Source: JAYPLE01 sp047627515 (lineage in GTDB: Bacteria; Bacteroidota; Bacteroidia; Cytophagales; Cyclobacteriaceae). Taken from it: a stretch of DNA of 64,000 nt. Positions 1-8,710 of this stretch are shown here, piece after piece. The position numbers and the translations under genes are program-made. Each line of letters opens with the position of its first letter. Position 1 is the first letter of the stretch. The stretch is from the NCBI GenBank assembly GCA_047627515.1, contig JBLHTU010000001.1:46604-110603 (forward strand), in the 5' to 3' direction. Below the pieces are notes generated by a model. It did no database searches and had not been told where the DNA came from. It was given only the letters and a program-made list of their open reading frames with translations.

Positions 1-1
1 T

Positions 2-1768
2 CAACCAAACAGAGCTTTTGGTGGCATTCAGATATTATTCATCGGTGACCTTTTCCAATTACCACCAGTTGTTCAGCGGGAAGAGATGAAGATGATGTCA
101 GATTATTACAATAGCATGTATTTTTTTGACTCCCTCGCTCTCAAGGACAATCAACCTGTCTATATCGAACTGGAAACAGTTCATCGGCAAAGCGATCAAC
201 GATTTGTGTCTTTACTCAATCGAATTAGATCACAACAGATGATTGAAGAAGATAACTACCTCTTGCAAGAGCATTTTGCCCACGAAGGTTACATGCCTGA
301 TGAAGATGGGGCAATTTTTCTAACCACGCACAACCAAAAGGCTGCCGCCATTAATCAGGAAAAATTGAGTCAAGTTCCTTCAGAAGAACGAGCCTTTAAG
401 GCAAAAATAGAAGGGAAATTCGAACCACACCTCTTCCCAAATGATGAGCAGTTAGTACTTAAAGAAGGAGCTCAGGTCATGTTCATAAAGAATGACCCTA
501 CTGGCCAGCAGCGATTCTTTAACGGAAAAATAGGACAGATCGAAGCCATGAGTGATCATAAATTGATTATCAATTGCGATGGAGTTTCCATTGAGCTTGA
601 GAAATTCACCTGGGAGAATAAGCGATATAAAGTAGACCCCTCAAGTAGAGAAATCAATGAAGATCTAGTAGGTGAGTTTTCTCAATTTCCTGTTAGACTT
701 GCTTGGGCCGTGACGGTCCACAAGAGTCAGGGCCTTACATTTGAGAGAGCTATCCTTGATTTAGAAAAAGCCTTTGCACCAGGACAGTTTTACGTAGCAA
801 TGTCTCGTTTGACATCTCTTGATGGTTTGACCTTCTCCTCGCCCATACCGCGTCAGTCCTTTGAGATAGATCCAAGATTGACTGAATTTACAGATCAGTC
901 GCGAGATATAAGCAAACTGGAAGACATGCTGCTAAAAGACACAAAGGACTATTTCGTGGACCTTTCCACACAAGCTTTTGATTTTACAGAAACTGCTGAC
1001 GCATTGTTTTTCCAATCTAAAGAACTGCAAAGACTTCAAGCACTAGGAAGAGAGGATGCATTGTGGAATATGATTGCAGGCTGGATCGAAATTATCAATA
1101 AGTGGAAAAAAATCGGCCATACTTTCGGCCGAGAGATATTTCAAATTGGAGCGACCAACTCTGATGAATATTTACACATACTGAACAATAGAATTGCAAA
1201 AGGAGTGGACTACTTCTACCCCACGCTACTTGATATGGTAAATGATTGCAGGAAAAAGGGCCACGAGAAACCTTACAAAGGCGTAGCAGAATTCCAGACC
1301 GTCTGGAAAGAACTGTATGAAAGTCTAGGTATAAAAGGCAGTAACCTTATCAGAGCTCAACACCTCATTCTTAAAGCGTCTAAGGATGAAGTTCTGGACA
1401 CCGAAGAACTAGAAAACGTATCCGCTTACCAGTCCATGATCGTTCCGTATAAAACAAAAGCTACTTCAGACACCAAAAACGTAACCTTCTCTCTTTACCA
1501 AGAGGGTATGAAAATTGACGAAATAGCAGCAGGTAGAGAGCTCTCTGAGGGTACTATATCTAACCACCTTTCCTTCTTTGTAAGTACAGGTGAGATTCCA
1601 GTAAAAGAATTCTTATCAAAAGCCAAATTGAAGAATATTCTTACGGTAAGCGATACTATTGACTCAATCCAGCTAACACCCATAAAGGCTAAACTCGGTG
1701 ATGAATATACCTATGATGATATTCGCTTTGCTATGGCACATAAAAAGTTCCTAACGACCCAGAACTAA
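2..1768 (+). CDS. Pif1/RecD-type ATP-dependent DNA helicase, C-terminal part (5' end outside window)
   Basis: The reading frame is open from base 2 with no stop, so the gene starts before the window. It begins inside the helicase core: FIGDLFQLPPVV (bases 38-73) is the Walker B/motif II region. Helicase motifs follow, including WAVTVHKSQGLTFERAILDL and VAMSRL (about bases 700-810), typical of Pif1/RecD (SF1B) enzymes that unwind DNA 5'-3'. The C-terminal half is helical and ends in a helix-turn-helix-like segment (LYQEGMKIDEIAAGRELSEG, about bases 1492-1551), the HTH_40-type tail found in Bacteroidota Pif1-like proteins. An internal ATG at base 86 is not the true start. The Walker A motif must lie upstream, out of view. 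Confidence 0.85.
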   Translation, partial: QPNRAFGGIQILFIGDLFQLPPVVQREEMKMMSDYYNSMYFFDSLALKDNQPVYIELETVHRQSDQRFVSLLNRIRSQQMIEEDNYLLQEHFAHEGYMPDEDGAIFLTTHNQKAAAINQEKLSQVPSEERAFKAKIEGKFEPHLFPNDEQLVLKEGAQVMFIKNDPTGQQRFFNGKIGQIEAMSDHKLIINCDGVSIELEKFTWENKRYKVDPSSREINEDLVGEFSQFPVRLAWAVTVHKSQGLTFERAILDLEKAFAPGQFYVAMSRLTSLDGLTFSSPIPRQSFEIDPRLTEFTDQSRDISKLEDMLLKDTKDYFVDLSTQAFDFTETADALFFQSKELQRLQALGREDALWNMIAGWIEIINKWKKIGHTFGREIFQIGATNSDEYLHILNNRIAKGVDYFYPTLLDMVNDCRKKGHEKPYKGVAEFQTVWKELYESLGIKGSNLIRAQHLILKASKDEVLDTEELENVSAYQSMIVPYKTKATSDTKNVTFSLYQEGMKIDEIAAGRELSEGTISNHLSFFVSTGEIPVKEFLSKAKLKNILTVSDTIDSIQLTPIKAKLGDEYTYDDIRFAMAHKKFLTTQN

Positions 1769-1773
1769 TGATA

Positions 1774-1781
1774 TAGCTTTG
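1774..1781 (+). promoter_or_regulatory. possible -7 promoter element (TAGCTTTG)
   Basis: The octamer matches the Bacteroidota -7 consensus TAnnTTTG and lies 31 nt before the ATG at 1813. No convincing TTTG -33 element is seen upstream, so this is a weak call. Confidence 0.35.
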
Positions 1782-1812
1782 TGTTCTGTTTACGAAATTT
1801 TAAACATACCTC

Positions 1813-2943
1813 ATGAAAATACTTAAAATCGCAACCATAGGGCTACTAGGGCTTGTGGCTGTTGTTGCTCTATTAGTCTTTCTCATCACGTCTATTCACC
1901 CTGCTTTTGGGACTAAACCTGGTCAGGCATTATACGAGCAATTTGAAGCGACCGGCCATTTTCGTGATGGCATATTTTTCAATCAGATGCAGACAGATCT
2001 GGATATGAATCGCAAGACAATCGTATCCGTACTCAAAGACTACGTTACCGGCATACCCAATCAACAGCCAGAAGAACCGCTGCCTGTTCTCAAGACCCAA
2101 TTGGAAGATGTACTAGACGTACCGGACTCAGTTACACGCGTGGTGTGGTTTGGGCACTCCGCATTCCTTGTTCAAATTGGCGGAAAAAATATTCTTCTAG
2201 ACCCGATGTTTGGTGACACACCTGCCCCACTGAGTTTTCTCGGAGGTAAGCGTTTCAGTGACGGTTTGCCCATTGAAATAGAGGAGCTCCCGCAAATAGA
2301 CTTACTGATACTATCTCACGACCATTATGATCATCTTGATTACCCTAGTATTCTAAAACTCAAGTCAAAAATCAAGCAATACTATGTTCCGCTCGGCGTC
2401 GGTGGTCACTTCCTGAGATGGGGTGTACCCGAAGAAGATGTGATTGAGATGGATTGGTGGCAAACGATAGTAATCGACGATCTTCAATTGACTTGTACCC
2501 CATCACGCCATTTCTCCGGTAGATCTCTTACTGATCGTAACAGTACACTTTGGTCAAGCTGGGTGATTAAGTCAAGTTTTAAGTCAATTTATTTTAGCGG
2601 AGATGGTGGCTATGGACCTCATTTCAAAGAAATTGGAGATCGACTAGGACCATTTGACTTTGCAATGATGGAATGTGGGCAGTATGATGAACGATGGGGG
2701 CAAATCCATATGATGCCGGAAGAGACTGCAGTGGCTGCAAAAGAACTGGGAGCAGAGACATTTATGCCAATTCATTGGGGATCATTTGTATTGGCACTGC
2801 ACAGTTGGAATGACCCCGTATTGCGTGTGTCTGCCAAAGCATTGGAAATCGACCAACCAATCTTAGTGCCCCGAATCGGAGAACTGATCGACTTGTATCA
2901 AATAGATGATATTTCATCAGACTGGTGGCAAGACTTACTGTAA
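1813..2943 (+). CDS. membrane-anchored metallo-beta-lactamase-fold hydrolase (NAPE-PLD/UlaG-like)
   Basis: 376 aa. A hydrophobic N-terminal helix (residues 5-27) should anchor it in the inner membrane with the enzyme outside, or act as a signal peptide. The metal-binding core is clear: HDHYDHLD at residues 169-176 (H169, H171, D173, H174), a downstream SRHFSGR histidine, FSGDGGYG and IHWGSF near the C-terminus. The layout WFGHSAFLVQIGGKNILLDP and the C-terminal order match the subgroup of N-acyl-phosphatidylethanolamine phospholipase D-like and UlaG-like proteins. The substrate cannot be read from sequence. It stands alone, 44 nt after the helicase gene. Confidence 0.8.
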   Translation: MKILKIATIGLLGLVAVVALLVFLITSIHPAFGTKPGQALYEQFEATGHFRDGIFFNQMQTDLDMNRKTIVSVLKDYVTGIPNQQPEEPLPVLKTQLEDVLDVPDSVTRVVWFGHSAFLVQIGGKNILLDPMFGDTPAPLSFLGGKRFSDGLPIEIEELPQIDLLILSHDHYDHLDYPSILKLKSKIKQYYVPLGVGGHFLRWGVPEEDVIEMDWWQTIVIDDLQLTCTPSRHFSGRSLTDRNSTLWSSWVIKSSFKSIYFSGDGGYGPHFKEIGDRLGPFDFAMMECGQYDERWGQIHMMPEETAVAAKELGAETFMPIHWGSFVLALHSWNDPVLRVSAKALEIDQPILVPRIGELIDLYQIDDISSDWWQDLL

Positions 2944-3040
2944 ACACTGACAATAAAATGTCAGCTAGATTACCAATAGTTGATCCATTTATATCACTTT
3001 GAACTTTTCACGCAACCATGGAATTGAATAAAATAAAAAG

Positions 3041-3322
3041 ATGAAAGCAATTTGGAACAATCAGTTAGTAGCGGAAAGTGATGATACAGTCGTCGTGGAA
3101 GGCAACCATTATTTCCCTTCTCAATCAATCAAGAAGGACTTTTTTAAAGAGAGCAGCACGCATAGTACGTGTCCATGGAAAGGTGTAGCAAATTACTATA
3201 CGCTGGATGTAGATGGACAAAGTAATCAAGACGCTGCTTGGTATTATCCTGAAACGAGTGAGTTGGCGAAGCATATTAAGGGACATATTGCCTTCTGGAA
3301 AGGTGTCAAAATAGAAAAATAA
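3041..3322 (+). CDS. DUF427 domain protein
   Basis: 93 aa, a single DUF427 domain over its full length. Family landmarks are MKAIWNNQLVAESDDT at the start, YFP near residue 26, the CPWKGVANYY stretch in the middle and WYYPE near residue 67. DUF427 is a small mixed-fold domain widespread in bacteria with no agreed function. The gene ends in a strong terminator at its stop codon and has no partner on its strand. Confidence 0.85.
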   Translation: MKAIWNNQLVAESDDTVVVEGNHYFPSQSIKKDFFKESSTHSTCPWKGVANYYTLDVDGQSNQDAAWYYPETSELAKHIKGHIAFWKGVKIEK

Positions 3323-3355
3323 AAAAAGCCATCGTTAATACGATGGCTTTTTTTA
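3322..3355. terminator. bidirectional intrinsic terminator
   Basis: The inverted repeat AAAGCCATCG / CGATGGCTTT has a 6-nt loop and is flanked by an A-run and a T-run. It can end transcription of the DUF427 gene on the plus strand and of the convergent gene at 3372 on the minus strand. Confidence 0.85.
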
Positions 3356-3371
3356 TTCTTTAAGGTTTGCG

Positions 3372-3692
3372 TCAGAAAGCTTCTGATACTTCTCCTTGCT
3401 TAGTTATAGGGTAGTTAGAAGCTTTCAGTAAAAAAACTGCTGTACTCACCATGTATCCAAATATTGAAATACTAGCATTTGCGAAATGAAATGGGATTAT
3501 CGGATTCATTAAGATCGCCACCAAGGCGATAGGAATGAGCCACCTTCTTTCTTCCGTATCCATTTCATCAATGATGATATACATGGATGACACGAAAATC
3601 ACAAGCTTAATGGTTTCAAGATATAATTGCTGTGTGTCTGCAAGTGCTATTAACAATAGCGCAGCGCAGATTAGTTGAATTTTTTTCATCAA
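3372..3692 (-). CDS. small four-helix membrane protein (DUF6804-like)
   Basis: 106 aa, mostly hydrophobic. Helices lie at about residues 5-20, 28-42, 50-66 and 72-92, with an acidic/basic loop (DEMDTEERRW) between the second and third. The pattern resembles the small integral membrane proteins grouped as DUF6804, but I hold that family name lightly. No catalytic motif is visible. It is transcribed alone and shares the terminator at 3322-3355 with the DUF427 gene. Confidence 0.6.
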   Translation of the reverse strand: MMKKIQLICAALLLIALADTQQLYLETIKLVIFVSSMYIIIDEMDTEERRWLIPIALVAILMNPIIPFHFANASISIFGYMVSTAVFLLKASNYPITKQGEVSEAF

Positions 3693-3790
3693 TGTAGTCT
3701 TACAGATGGTTGACTGTAAGGTTACAACGTTAATCTGTCAAAGAAAATACCCTGTTTTGGGTATTTTTCCTCTAAAAAATTAGACTTTTC

Positions 3791-4624
3791 CTATTCAGGT
3801 GTGAAATGATGACGACTAAAGATATTATTCGGAGTGATTTTAAACGTCTCTTGACCATTATCAGTATACTGAACGACTCTCATGTCGTCATGTCCGAAAA
3901 TATAGATATTGATTTCCACATTTAAAGCTACATCATGCGTCAGCATTTTCTTAAAAAAGCCCCATTCGCGTAACACCTTCTCTCTCTCATCCTTCTCAAG
4001 CTCCTTCACATCTACCATCACAGAACTGGTAGAGATATAACTTTCATGCAATTGTATCTGCACCTCAGCTAGGTTTTTTGTGGTCGTATTCATGACTTGC
4101 TGATACATGTGGTTTGACAACAAGTGATGGTTTTCCTCAGCAAGTATTTTATTTTTCACCTCAGGGTCCTCTGTATTTTCACGGTAATGATTTTGTTTCA
4201 ACCAAGAGTCGCTCACTTCTAGAACTGCAAATAACAAAGTATCATAAATAGCCAAAGGGTATATATCTACAGGCACAAGGAGCATTGTGAAATTTTGATG
4301 TTCCGTGAAATGCTTAACGAAAACATCAATATCCTGACCAACCGCCACATCATTTCGCTTCAACTTCACCGTATTAGGATCAATGTTATGCCCTTGTTCT
4401 AAAAGATAATTAACAAAAGTTTTTGTAGAGGTGAATTGATGAACCATATCTTCTATTTTTTCGATATGGTTTTCTTGGATATACTGCTCCATTGTCTCAC
4501 CTACCTCAATGGTGTTATTCCTTTGCTTTTCCTTCTGTGCCCATACTGCTGTGGTAAGGCAACCCGACAATAGAAAGAAGATACTAAGCCGTTTCAATGC
4601 AAATTCGTGTTGGGAATAATTCAC
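3791..4624 (-). CDS. secreted hypothetical protein
   Basis: 277 aa. A signal peptide with hydrophobic core (about residues 11-28) ends near WAQ, the usual Bacteroidota cleavage context, so the mature protein is periplasmic or surface-associated. The rest is hydrophilic and helix-rich with no motif I recognise and no lipobox. It is single-gene, followed across a short gap by the gene at 3372 on the same strand. Function unknown. Confidence 0.6.
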   Translation of the reverse strand: MNYSQHEFALKRLSIFFLLSGCLTTAVWAQKEKQRNNTIEVGETMEQYIQENHIEKIEDMVHQFTSTKTFVNYLLEQGHNIDPNTVKLKRNDVAVGQDIDVFVKHFTEHQNFTMLLVPVDIYPLAIYDTLLFAVLEVSDSWLKQNHYRENTEDPEVKNKILAEENHHLLSNHMYQQVMNTTTKNLAEVQIQLHESYISTSSVMVDVKELEKDEREKVLREWGFFKKMLTHDVALNVEINIYIFGHDDMRVVQYTDNGQETFKITPNNIFSRHHFTPE

Positions 4625-4745
4625 AAGTATAAAGAATAAAGAAGTATAGACACGATTACGTAACGCTTACAATCGGGCAGTTGTTTCAAAATATAAACCC
4701 GAAGATTCAGCTAGTAGACCTGGCCTCTACGGGTGACTACTAAGA

Positions 4746-4775
4746 AAAAAACCCACTTTTTCAAGTGGGTTTTTT
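4746..4775 (-). terminator. terminator downstream of tRNA-Thr
   Basis: A 13-bp perfect stem (AAAAAACCCACTT with AAGTGGGTTTTTT) around a 4-nt loop starts 1 nt after the 3' end of the minus-strand tRNA. Its A/T flanks would let it work in both directions. Confidence 0.85.
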
Positions 4776-4776
4776 G

Positions 4777-4850
4777 AGCCCCCAGTCGGATTCGAACCAA
4801 CGACCCACGCATTACAAGTGCGTTGCTCTGGCCAGCTGAGCTATGGGGGC
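4777..4850 (-). tRNA. tRNA-Thr (anticodon TGT)
   Basis: 74 nt on the minus strand. The acceptor stem GCCCCCA pairs with TGGGGGC, the D arm is GCTC/GAGC, the anticodon stem ACGCA/TGCGT encloses the loop CTTGTAA, and the T arm GTTGG-TTCGAAT-CCGAC is canonical. The anticodon TGT reads ACA/ACG threonine codons. The discriminator base is T and CCA is not encoded. A good Bacteroidota promoter lies just upstream and a terminator just downstream. Confidence 0.97.
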
Positions 4851-4899
4851 AACAAGCTTTATTAAGGTGTCATTGAGACAGTCTGTTTTAAAGCGAGTG

Positions 4900-4930
4900 C
4901 AAATGTAAACGGATGATTATTTTTAACAAA
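4900..4930 (-). promoter_or_regulatory. promoter of tRNA-Thr
   Basis: On the minus strand TTTG, a 19-nt spacer, then TACATTTG matches the Bacteroidota consensus (TTTG / TAnnTTTG). The -7 element lies 50 nt upstream of the mature tRNA 5' end. Confidence 0.65.
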
Positions 4931-4946
4931 GCCTGACTGCAATTTT

Positions 4947-7343
4947 TTATAAATTCCTAATCGCTTTTAGCTCTCTTTTTAAATCATCTAGTGACTTTTG
5001 TCCTGCACTGATGTGTCCTTCCATTTCCAATTTCAATTTATCCGCAGTTTTAGATTTAGCAAAAAACTCGATATTGGTCTTATAGGTAGATATATCTCCC
5101 TCCAATGTTGATATTTTTCGCTTGATCGCTTGCTCTTTGCGGTGCTTCATACTGGAACCATTGGGAGAGCCCTTAAATTTCGCAACTTGAATATGCATCT
5201 TTAGATCCTCCTTGTCATCATCCGTCAATTTCGATGACTTTTCTAGGGACAATACGATACTGTCAAACTTCTTGGAAATCTTTTTTATAGCTTTTTTTGG
5301 CACAAACCCAATCGACAAATACTCATCGATGTACGCATAAATACCATCTAAGTCATCAGCTCCATCAGCAATCTGGTTCTCAAGTGATTCGCAGATTGTT
5401 AGTTTCTTCTTTAAATTTTCTTCAAAAACTAAATCTTGCTCTTGGTTAATAACTCTACGCTGATTGAAGAAAGCGTCGCAAGCGGTCTTAAAACGCTTGA
5501 ATAGCTCCTTTTTGTTTGCGTCAGGTATTGGTCCTATGTCTCTCCACTCAACCTGCATCCGCTTTAGTAGCTCGGTAGTTTTCACCCAATCAGAACTTGC
5601 TTGTAGACTTTCTGCCTTTTCCACCAACTCTACTTTCTTAGTGAGGTTTCCCTCCTTCTGAGACTCTAGCGATTTGAAGAATTTATTCTTAGCTGCAAAA
5701 AACTGCTTGAAATTGCCCCAAAACTGTTTATTTATCTCTTTGGAATGTTCCTTAGGAACACCGCCCAACGCATCCCACTTCTTCTGGGTAGCTAATAATT
5801 CCTGTGTCTTACTATTCCACTCAGTTATTCTATCAGAAGAAAATGATACGCAACTGGCCATGTCTTCTACGAGCTTACGCTTTAGATGCAGGTTAGCTGT
5901 AAGCTCCTCTTTCATCTGATCATAGAAACCTTTCCTTCTCTCATATACTTGATCTGAAGCTGCCTTAAAACGCTGCCAAAGAGCTTCTTGCTCCTCCATA
6001 GGAACTGGCCCTAGATGCTTGTACTCTTCATGAAGCTCATTTAACTGTACAATAGCATCACGAACATTTTCTAGTGTAGTGAGGGCTTCTGCTTTTTCAC
6101 AGAGTTCGACCTTCAACGTTAGATTTTTCTTTCGATCTAGCTCCTTCAGTTCAAAATAGATCGATCGTGCATCATAAAAACGATCAAGCAAGGCATGATA
6201 GTTAGCCCAAAGCGTTCGATTGAAGTTATTTGGAACAGGCCCTACGGTTTTCCACTCATCCTGAAGTGCCCTAATGGCTTTTAAGCTAATATTAGTTTCT
6301 TCGCCATCCACTAACTCCCTTATTTCATTTAGGATCTCTTCCTTTCTCTTAAGGTTAGTGTCCTTCTGATTTTCCAGCTGCTTATAGTACTGATGACGCT
6401 TATCTCTTAATTGTGAGTAGATATGATGAAACTGCTGATCTTCTTCACTGTATTGGTAATTAAAATCGTCCTCATTTGCTCCTTCCTCACTTAGAAAAGC
6501 TTTTAGTGCTTCGGCTTTCTCTTCACCGAAAATACCATCAAAACAAGGCTTGACCAATTTGAGATGCTGATCAATGCGCTTAATGCTTCCTTCTTCTTCT
6601 AAACCAATCAATATCTCAATCAACTGAGCTTTCGTTTGGCTGCTAAAATCAAGTACTTCTTCTTCCGATTCTTCAGTCAACTCCTCGGATTCCTTTTCAT
6701 CAGAGACTGCAACTTCATTTTTAACCTCTTCAGGTTTTTTGGTTACAGGAGCATCAGCAATATTATTATCTACTAACTCCTCAGATTCCTTTTCATCACT
6801 GACTGCAGCTTCTTCTTTAACCTCTTCAAGTTTTTCAGCTACAGGAGCAACAGCGATGCTATTATCTACCAACTCCTCAGATTCCTTTTCGTCAGTGACT
6901 GCAGCTTCTTCTTTAACCTCCTCAGATTTTTCAACTACAGGAGCAACAGCAATGATATTATCTACCAACTCCTCAGATTTCTTTTCGTCAGTGACTACAG
7001 CTTCTTCTTTTACCTCTTCAGGTTTTTCAACTGCAGGATCAACAGCAATGCTATTATCTACCAATTTCTCGGGTTCTTTTTCTTCTGACACCGTAACTTC
7101 CTCTGTAGCCACTTCTAGACTTTCAGTTGATGCGACTTCTTCAGGCTTTTCCTCGGCCGCCACTGGCACTTCTTCTACTGACTTCGGTTCCACTTCCTTC
7201 ACGGACTCTTTGCTGTCTGTGATTTCAGTTGCAATCTCCTCTGTTGCAGATTCTACAGGTAATTCAGATTTACTCTGAACGGCTTCTGATTCCGATTCGT
7301 TTTTTGTCGCCATCGAATTCAGCTCTTCATTTTGCTTTTCCAT
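4947..7343 (-). CDS. DUF349 repeat protein with acidic tandem-repeat N-terminus
   Basis: 798 aa. Residues 1-230 are very acidic (Glu, Val, Ala, Ser) and include four near-identical 32-aa repeats (residues 95-222). From about residue 300 onward the chain is helical and coiled-coil, with successive DUF349 units marked by W-x-x-x-G-P/VP motifs (EWKTVGPVPNNF, EYKHLGPVPMEE, KWDALGGVPKEH, EWRDIGPIPDAN). DUF349 proteins are common in Bacteroidota and Actinobacteria; their molecular role is not settled. No signal peptide is present, so it is cytoplasmic. A TAATTTTG promoter element lies just upstream. Confidence 0.85.
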   Translation of the reverse strand: MEKQNEELNSMATKNESESEAVQSKSELPVESATEEIATEITDSKESVKEVEPKSVEEVPVAAEEKPEEVASTESLEVATEEVTVSEEKEPEKLVDNSIAVDPAVEKPEEVKEEAVVTDEKKSEELVDNIIAVAPVVEKSEEVKEEAAVTDEKESEELVDNSIAVAPVAEKLEEVKEEAAVSDEKESEELVDNNIADAPVTKKPEEVKNEVAVSDEKESEELTEESEEEVLDFSSQTKAQLIEILIGLEEEGSIKRIDQHLKLVKPCFDGIFGEEKAEALKAFLSEEGANEDDFNYQYSEEDQQFHHIYSQLRDKRHQYYKQLENQKDTNLKRKEEILNEIRELVDGEETNISLKAIRALQDEWKTVGPVPNNFNRTLWANYHALLDRFYDARSIYFELKELDRKKNLTLKVELCEKAEALTTLENVRDAIVQLNELHEEYKHLGPVPMEEQEALWQRFKAASDQVYERRKGFYDQMKEELTANLHLKRKLVEDMASCVSFSSDRITEWNSKTQELLATQKKWDALGGVPKEHSKEINKQFWGNFKQFFAAKNKFFKSLESQKEGNLTKKVELVEKAESLQASSDWVKTTELLKRMQVEWRDIGPIPDANKKELFKRFKTACDAFFNQRRVINQEQDLVFEENLKKKLTICESLENQIADGADDLDGIYAYIDEYLSIGFVPKKAIKKISKKFDSIVLSLEKSSKLTDDDKEDLKMHIQVAKFKGSPNGSSMKHRKEQAIKRKISTLEGDISTYKTNIEFFAKSKTADKLKLEMEGHISAGQKSLDDLKRELKAIRNL
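6678..7061 (-). repeat. four tandem 96-bp coding repeats
   Basis: Inside the DUF349 gene a 96-bp (32-codon) unit is repeated four times. Each unit starts LVDN-IAVAPV and ends DEKESEE, and the spacing between successive VDN motifs is exactly 32 residues. The units differ at a few positions, so they are old enough to have diverged but still allow slippage or recombination. Confidence 0.85.
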
Positions 7344-7383
7344 TTCTCTTGCTCTACTTAATCTCTCTACTATCTAGCTCACG

Positions 7384-7391
7384 CAAAATTA
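7384..7391 (-). promoter_or_regulatory. possible -7 element (TAATTTTG) for the DUF349 gene
   Basis: The minus-strand octamer fits TAnnTTTG and lies about 40 nt before the ATG at 7343. No clear TTTG -33 partner is seen. Confidence 0.4.
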
Positions 7392-7402
7392 TCAATTGCT
7401 GA

Positions 7403-7987
7403 CTAGTTTAATCTAGGGTCTATCGGATAATTAGCAATCGCTTTAAACTTTCCACCCATTTTTTTCAATAAATGCTTCCAGATATCTTCGGGAGGTAAGT
7501 CAAATAACAATGCTGTATCTATTCCTTTGTAAACTATCCATGATTTAGCTATCAATTCTTCCTTCAATTGTCCAGGAGACCAACCACTGTATCCTGCAAA
7601 AAATCTAAAATCCTCTTTACGAATCTGTCTTGTATCTATGATTGAAAAAAGTTTATCTTGATCACCTCCATAATACAGCTCTGAATCAATTTTCATCACA
7701 TAATCAATCAAATCAGGTGCCCGATGGATAAAATGCAAGGTATTCTGCTGGACTGGTCCTCCCACATATACTTCCGCATCAAAACCAGACGACTCAGGAA
7801 TAATCTCTTCAAAAACTGTGTCTGACGGTTGATTAATAATCAATCCGAATGTTCCTTCATCGTTGTGCTCACAGAGAAGTACAACGGACCGCTCAAAATT
7901 CTTATCTGGCAAGTATGGTTCCGAAATCAATAAATCACCAACCTGTGGTTCAATCAGTTCATCGGATGAAAAATAATCTATATCCAT
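7403..7987 (-). CDS. YqgE/AlgH family protein
   Basis: 194 aa, the usual length of the family. Hallmarks are GDLLISEPYLPDKNFERSVV near the N-terminus, GTFGLIINQPSD, VYVGGPV and FAGYSGWSPGQLKEE. YqgE/AlgH proteins have a conserved single-domain fold. AlgH was first linked to alginate regulation in Pseudomonas, but the biochemical function is unknown. Its start lies 3 nt after the stop of the upstream miaE-like gene, so the two are probably one transcript. Confidence 0.92.
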   Translation of the reverse strand: MDIDYFSSDELIEPQVGDLLISEPYLPDKNFERSVVLLCEHNDEGTFGLIINQPSDTVFEEIIPESSGFDAEVYVGGPVQQNTLHFIHRAPDLIDYVMKIDSELYYGGDQDKLFSIIDTRQIRKEDFRFFAGYSGWSPGQLKEELIAKSWIVYKGIDTALLFDLPPEDIWKHLLKKMGGKFKAIANYPIDPRLN

Positions 7988-7990
7988 GTC

Positions 7991-8575
7991 TCAGTGTAAA
8001 GCTGCAATGATTGGAAGCTCAGCAAGTACTACGGCTTCGATTTCAGACATCTCCTCTAGTCTTTGATAGACCGGCGTTTCATCGAAATAGTTTAAAGCCA
8101 TTTTCACAAACACTTCCCCATGCTTTGCCTCAGAGGCAAAAAGCCGCTGGTAAAAGGATTTTAAATTGGGCTCTTCAAGATTTTCAAAAACCAGTCTGAA
8201 TCTTTCAGCACCTCTGGTTTCCACCAAACTTGCAAGTAGTAGTCGATCCATAAAACGCTCATCTCGACCATCTCGACAATGTTTTAGCAATTTAGATACG
8301 TAGGGGTCTTTACCCATCTCCGGCGGTAATTGAAGTCCACGACTCACCATAATCTCGTACACATCTCTAAAATGCTCCAATTCCTCTACCGCTGTATCAA
8401 TTAATTCAGGAATGATCTCAAGACGATTGGGATACTTTGCCACAAAGCTCATCGCCATCGCAGAAGCTTTTCGTTCGCAGTTGGCATGATCTTTCAAAAA
8501 TTCATCGAAATTTGAGACCACAGTGTTGATCCATTCGGTACTGCTGTCTGTGACTAACTTTATCCTATACTGCAT
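7991..8575 (-). CDS. miaE: tRNA-(ms2io6A)-hydroxylase, MiaE-like di-iron enzyme
   Basis: 194 aa with a ferritin-like four-helix di-iron fold. Candidate metal ligands are seen in VEELEHFRDV, VETRGAERF and SEAKHGEVF, the E, ExxH, E, ExxH pattern of MiaE. MiaE hydroxylates the isopentenyl group of ms2i6A37 in tRNAs reading UNN codons. It is the first gene of a two-gene unit with the YqgE/AlgH gene. The MiaB and MiaA partners are not in the window. Confidence 0.88.
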   Translation of the reverse strand: MQYRIKLVTDSSTEWINTVVSNFDEFLKDHANCERKASAMAMSFVAKYPNRLEIIPELIDTAVEELEHFRDVYEIMVSRGLQLPPEMGKDPYVSKLLKHCRDGRDERFMDRLLLASLVETRGAERFRLVFENLEEPNLKSFYQRLFASEAKHGEVFVKMALNYFDETPVYQRLEEMSEIEAVVLAELPIIAALH

Positions 8576-8710
8576 AGGTGCAATTAATTATTTGAGATGA
8601 TCATTCGGTTTGAAAAGACGCCGTTTTATCGACTCACAAAGTAAACAATTTTATAGGGTAATACTGTTGCACAACAATAATGGAATTGTATTATTTAAAT
8701 TGCATCCATA

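Noticed and set aside
6739..7278. 179-aa plus-strand ORF
   Set aside because: It is the antisense of the acidic repeats of the DUF349 gene; its Ser/Thr-rich sequence is a by-product of the GAA/GAG-rich sense strand.
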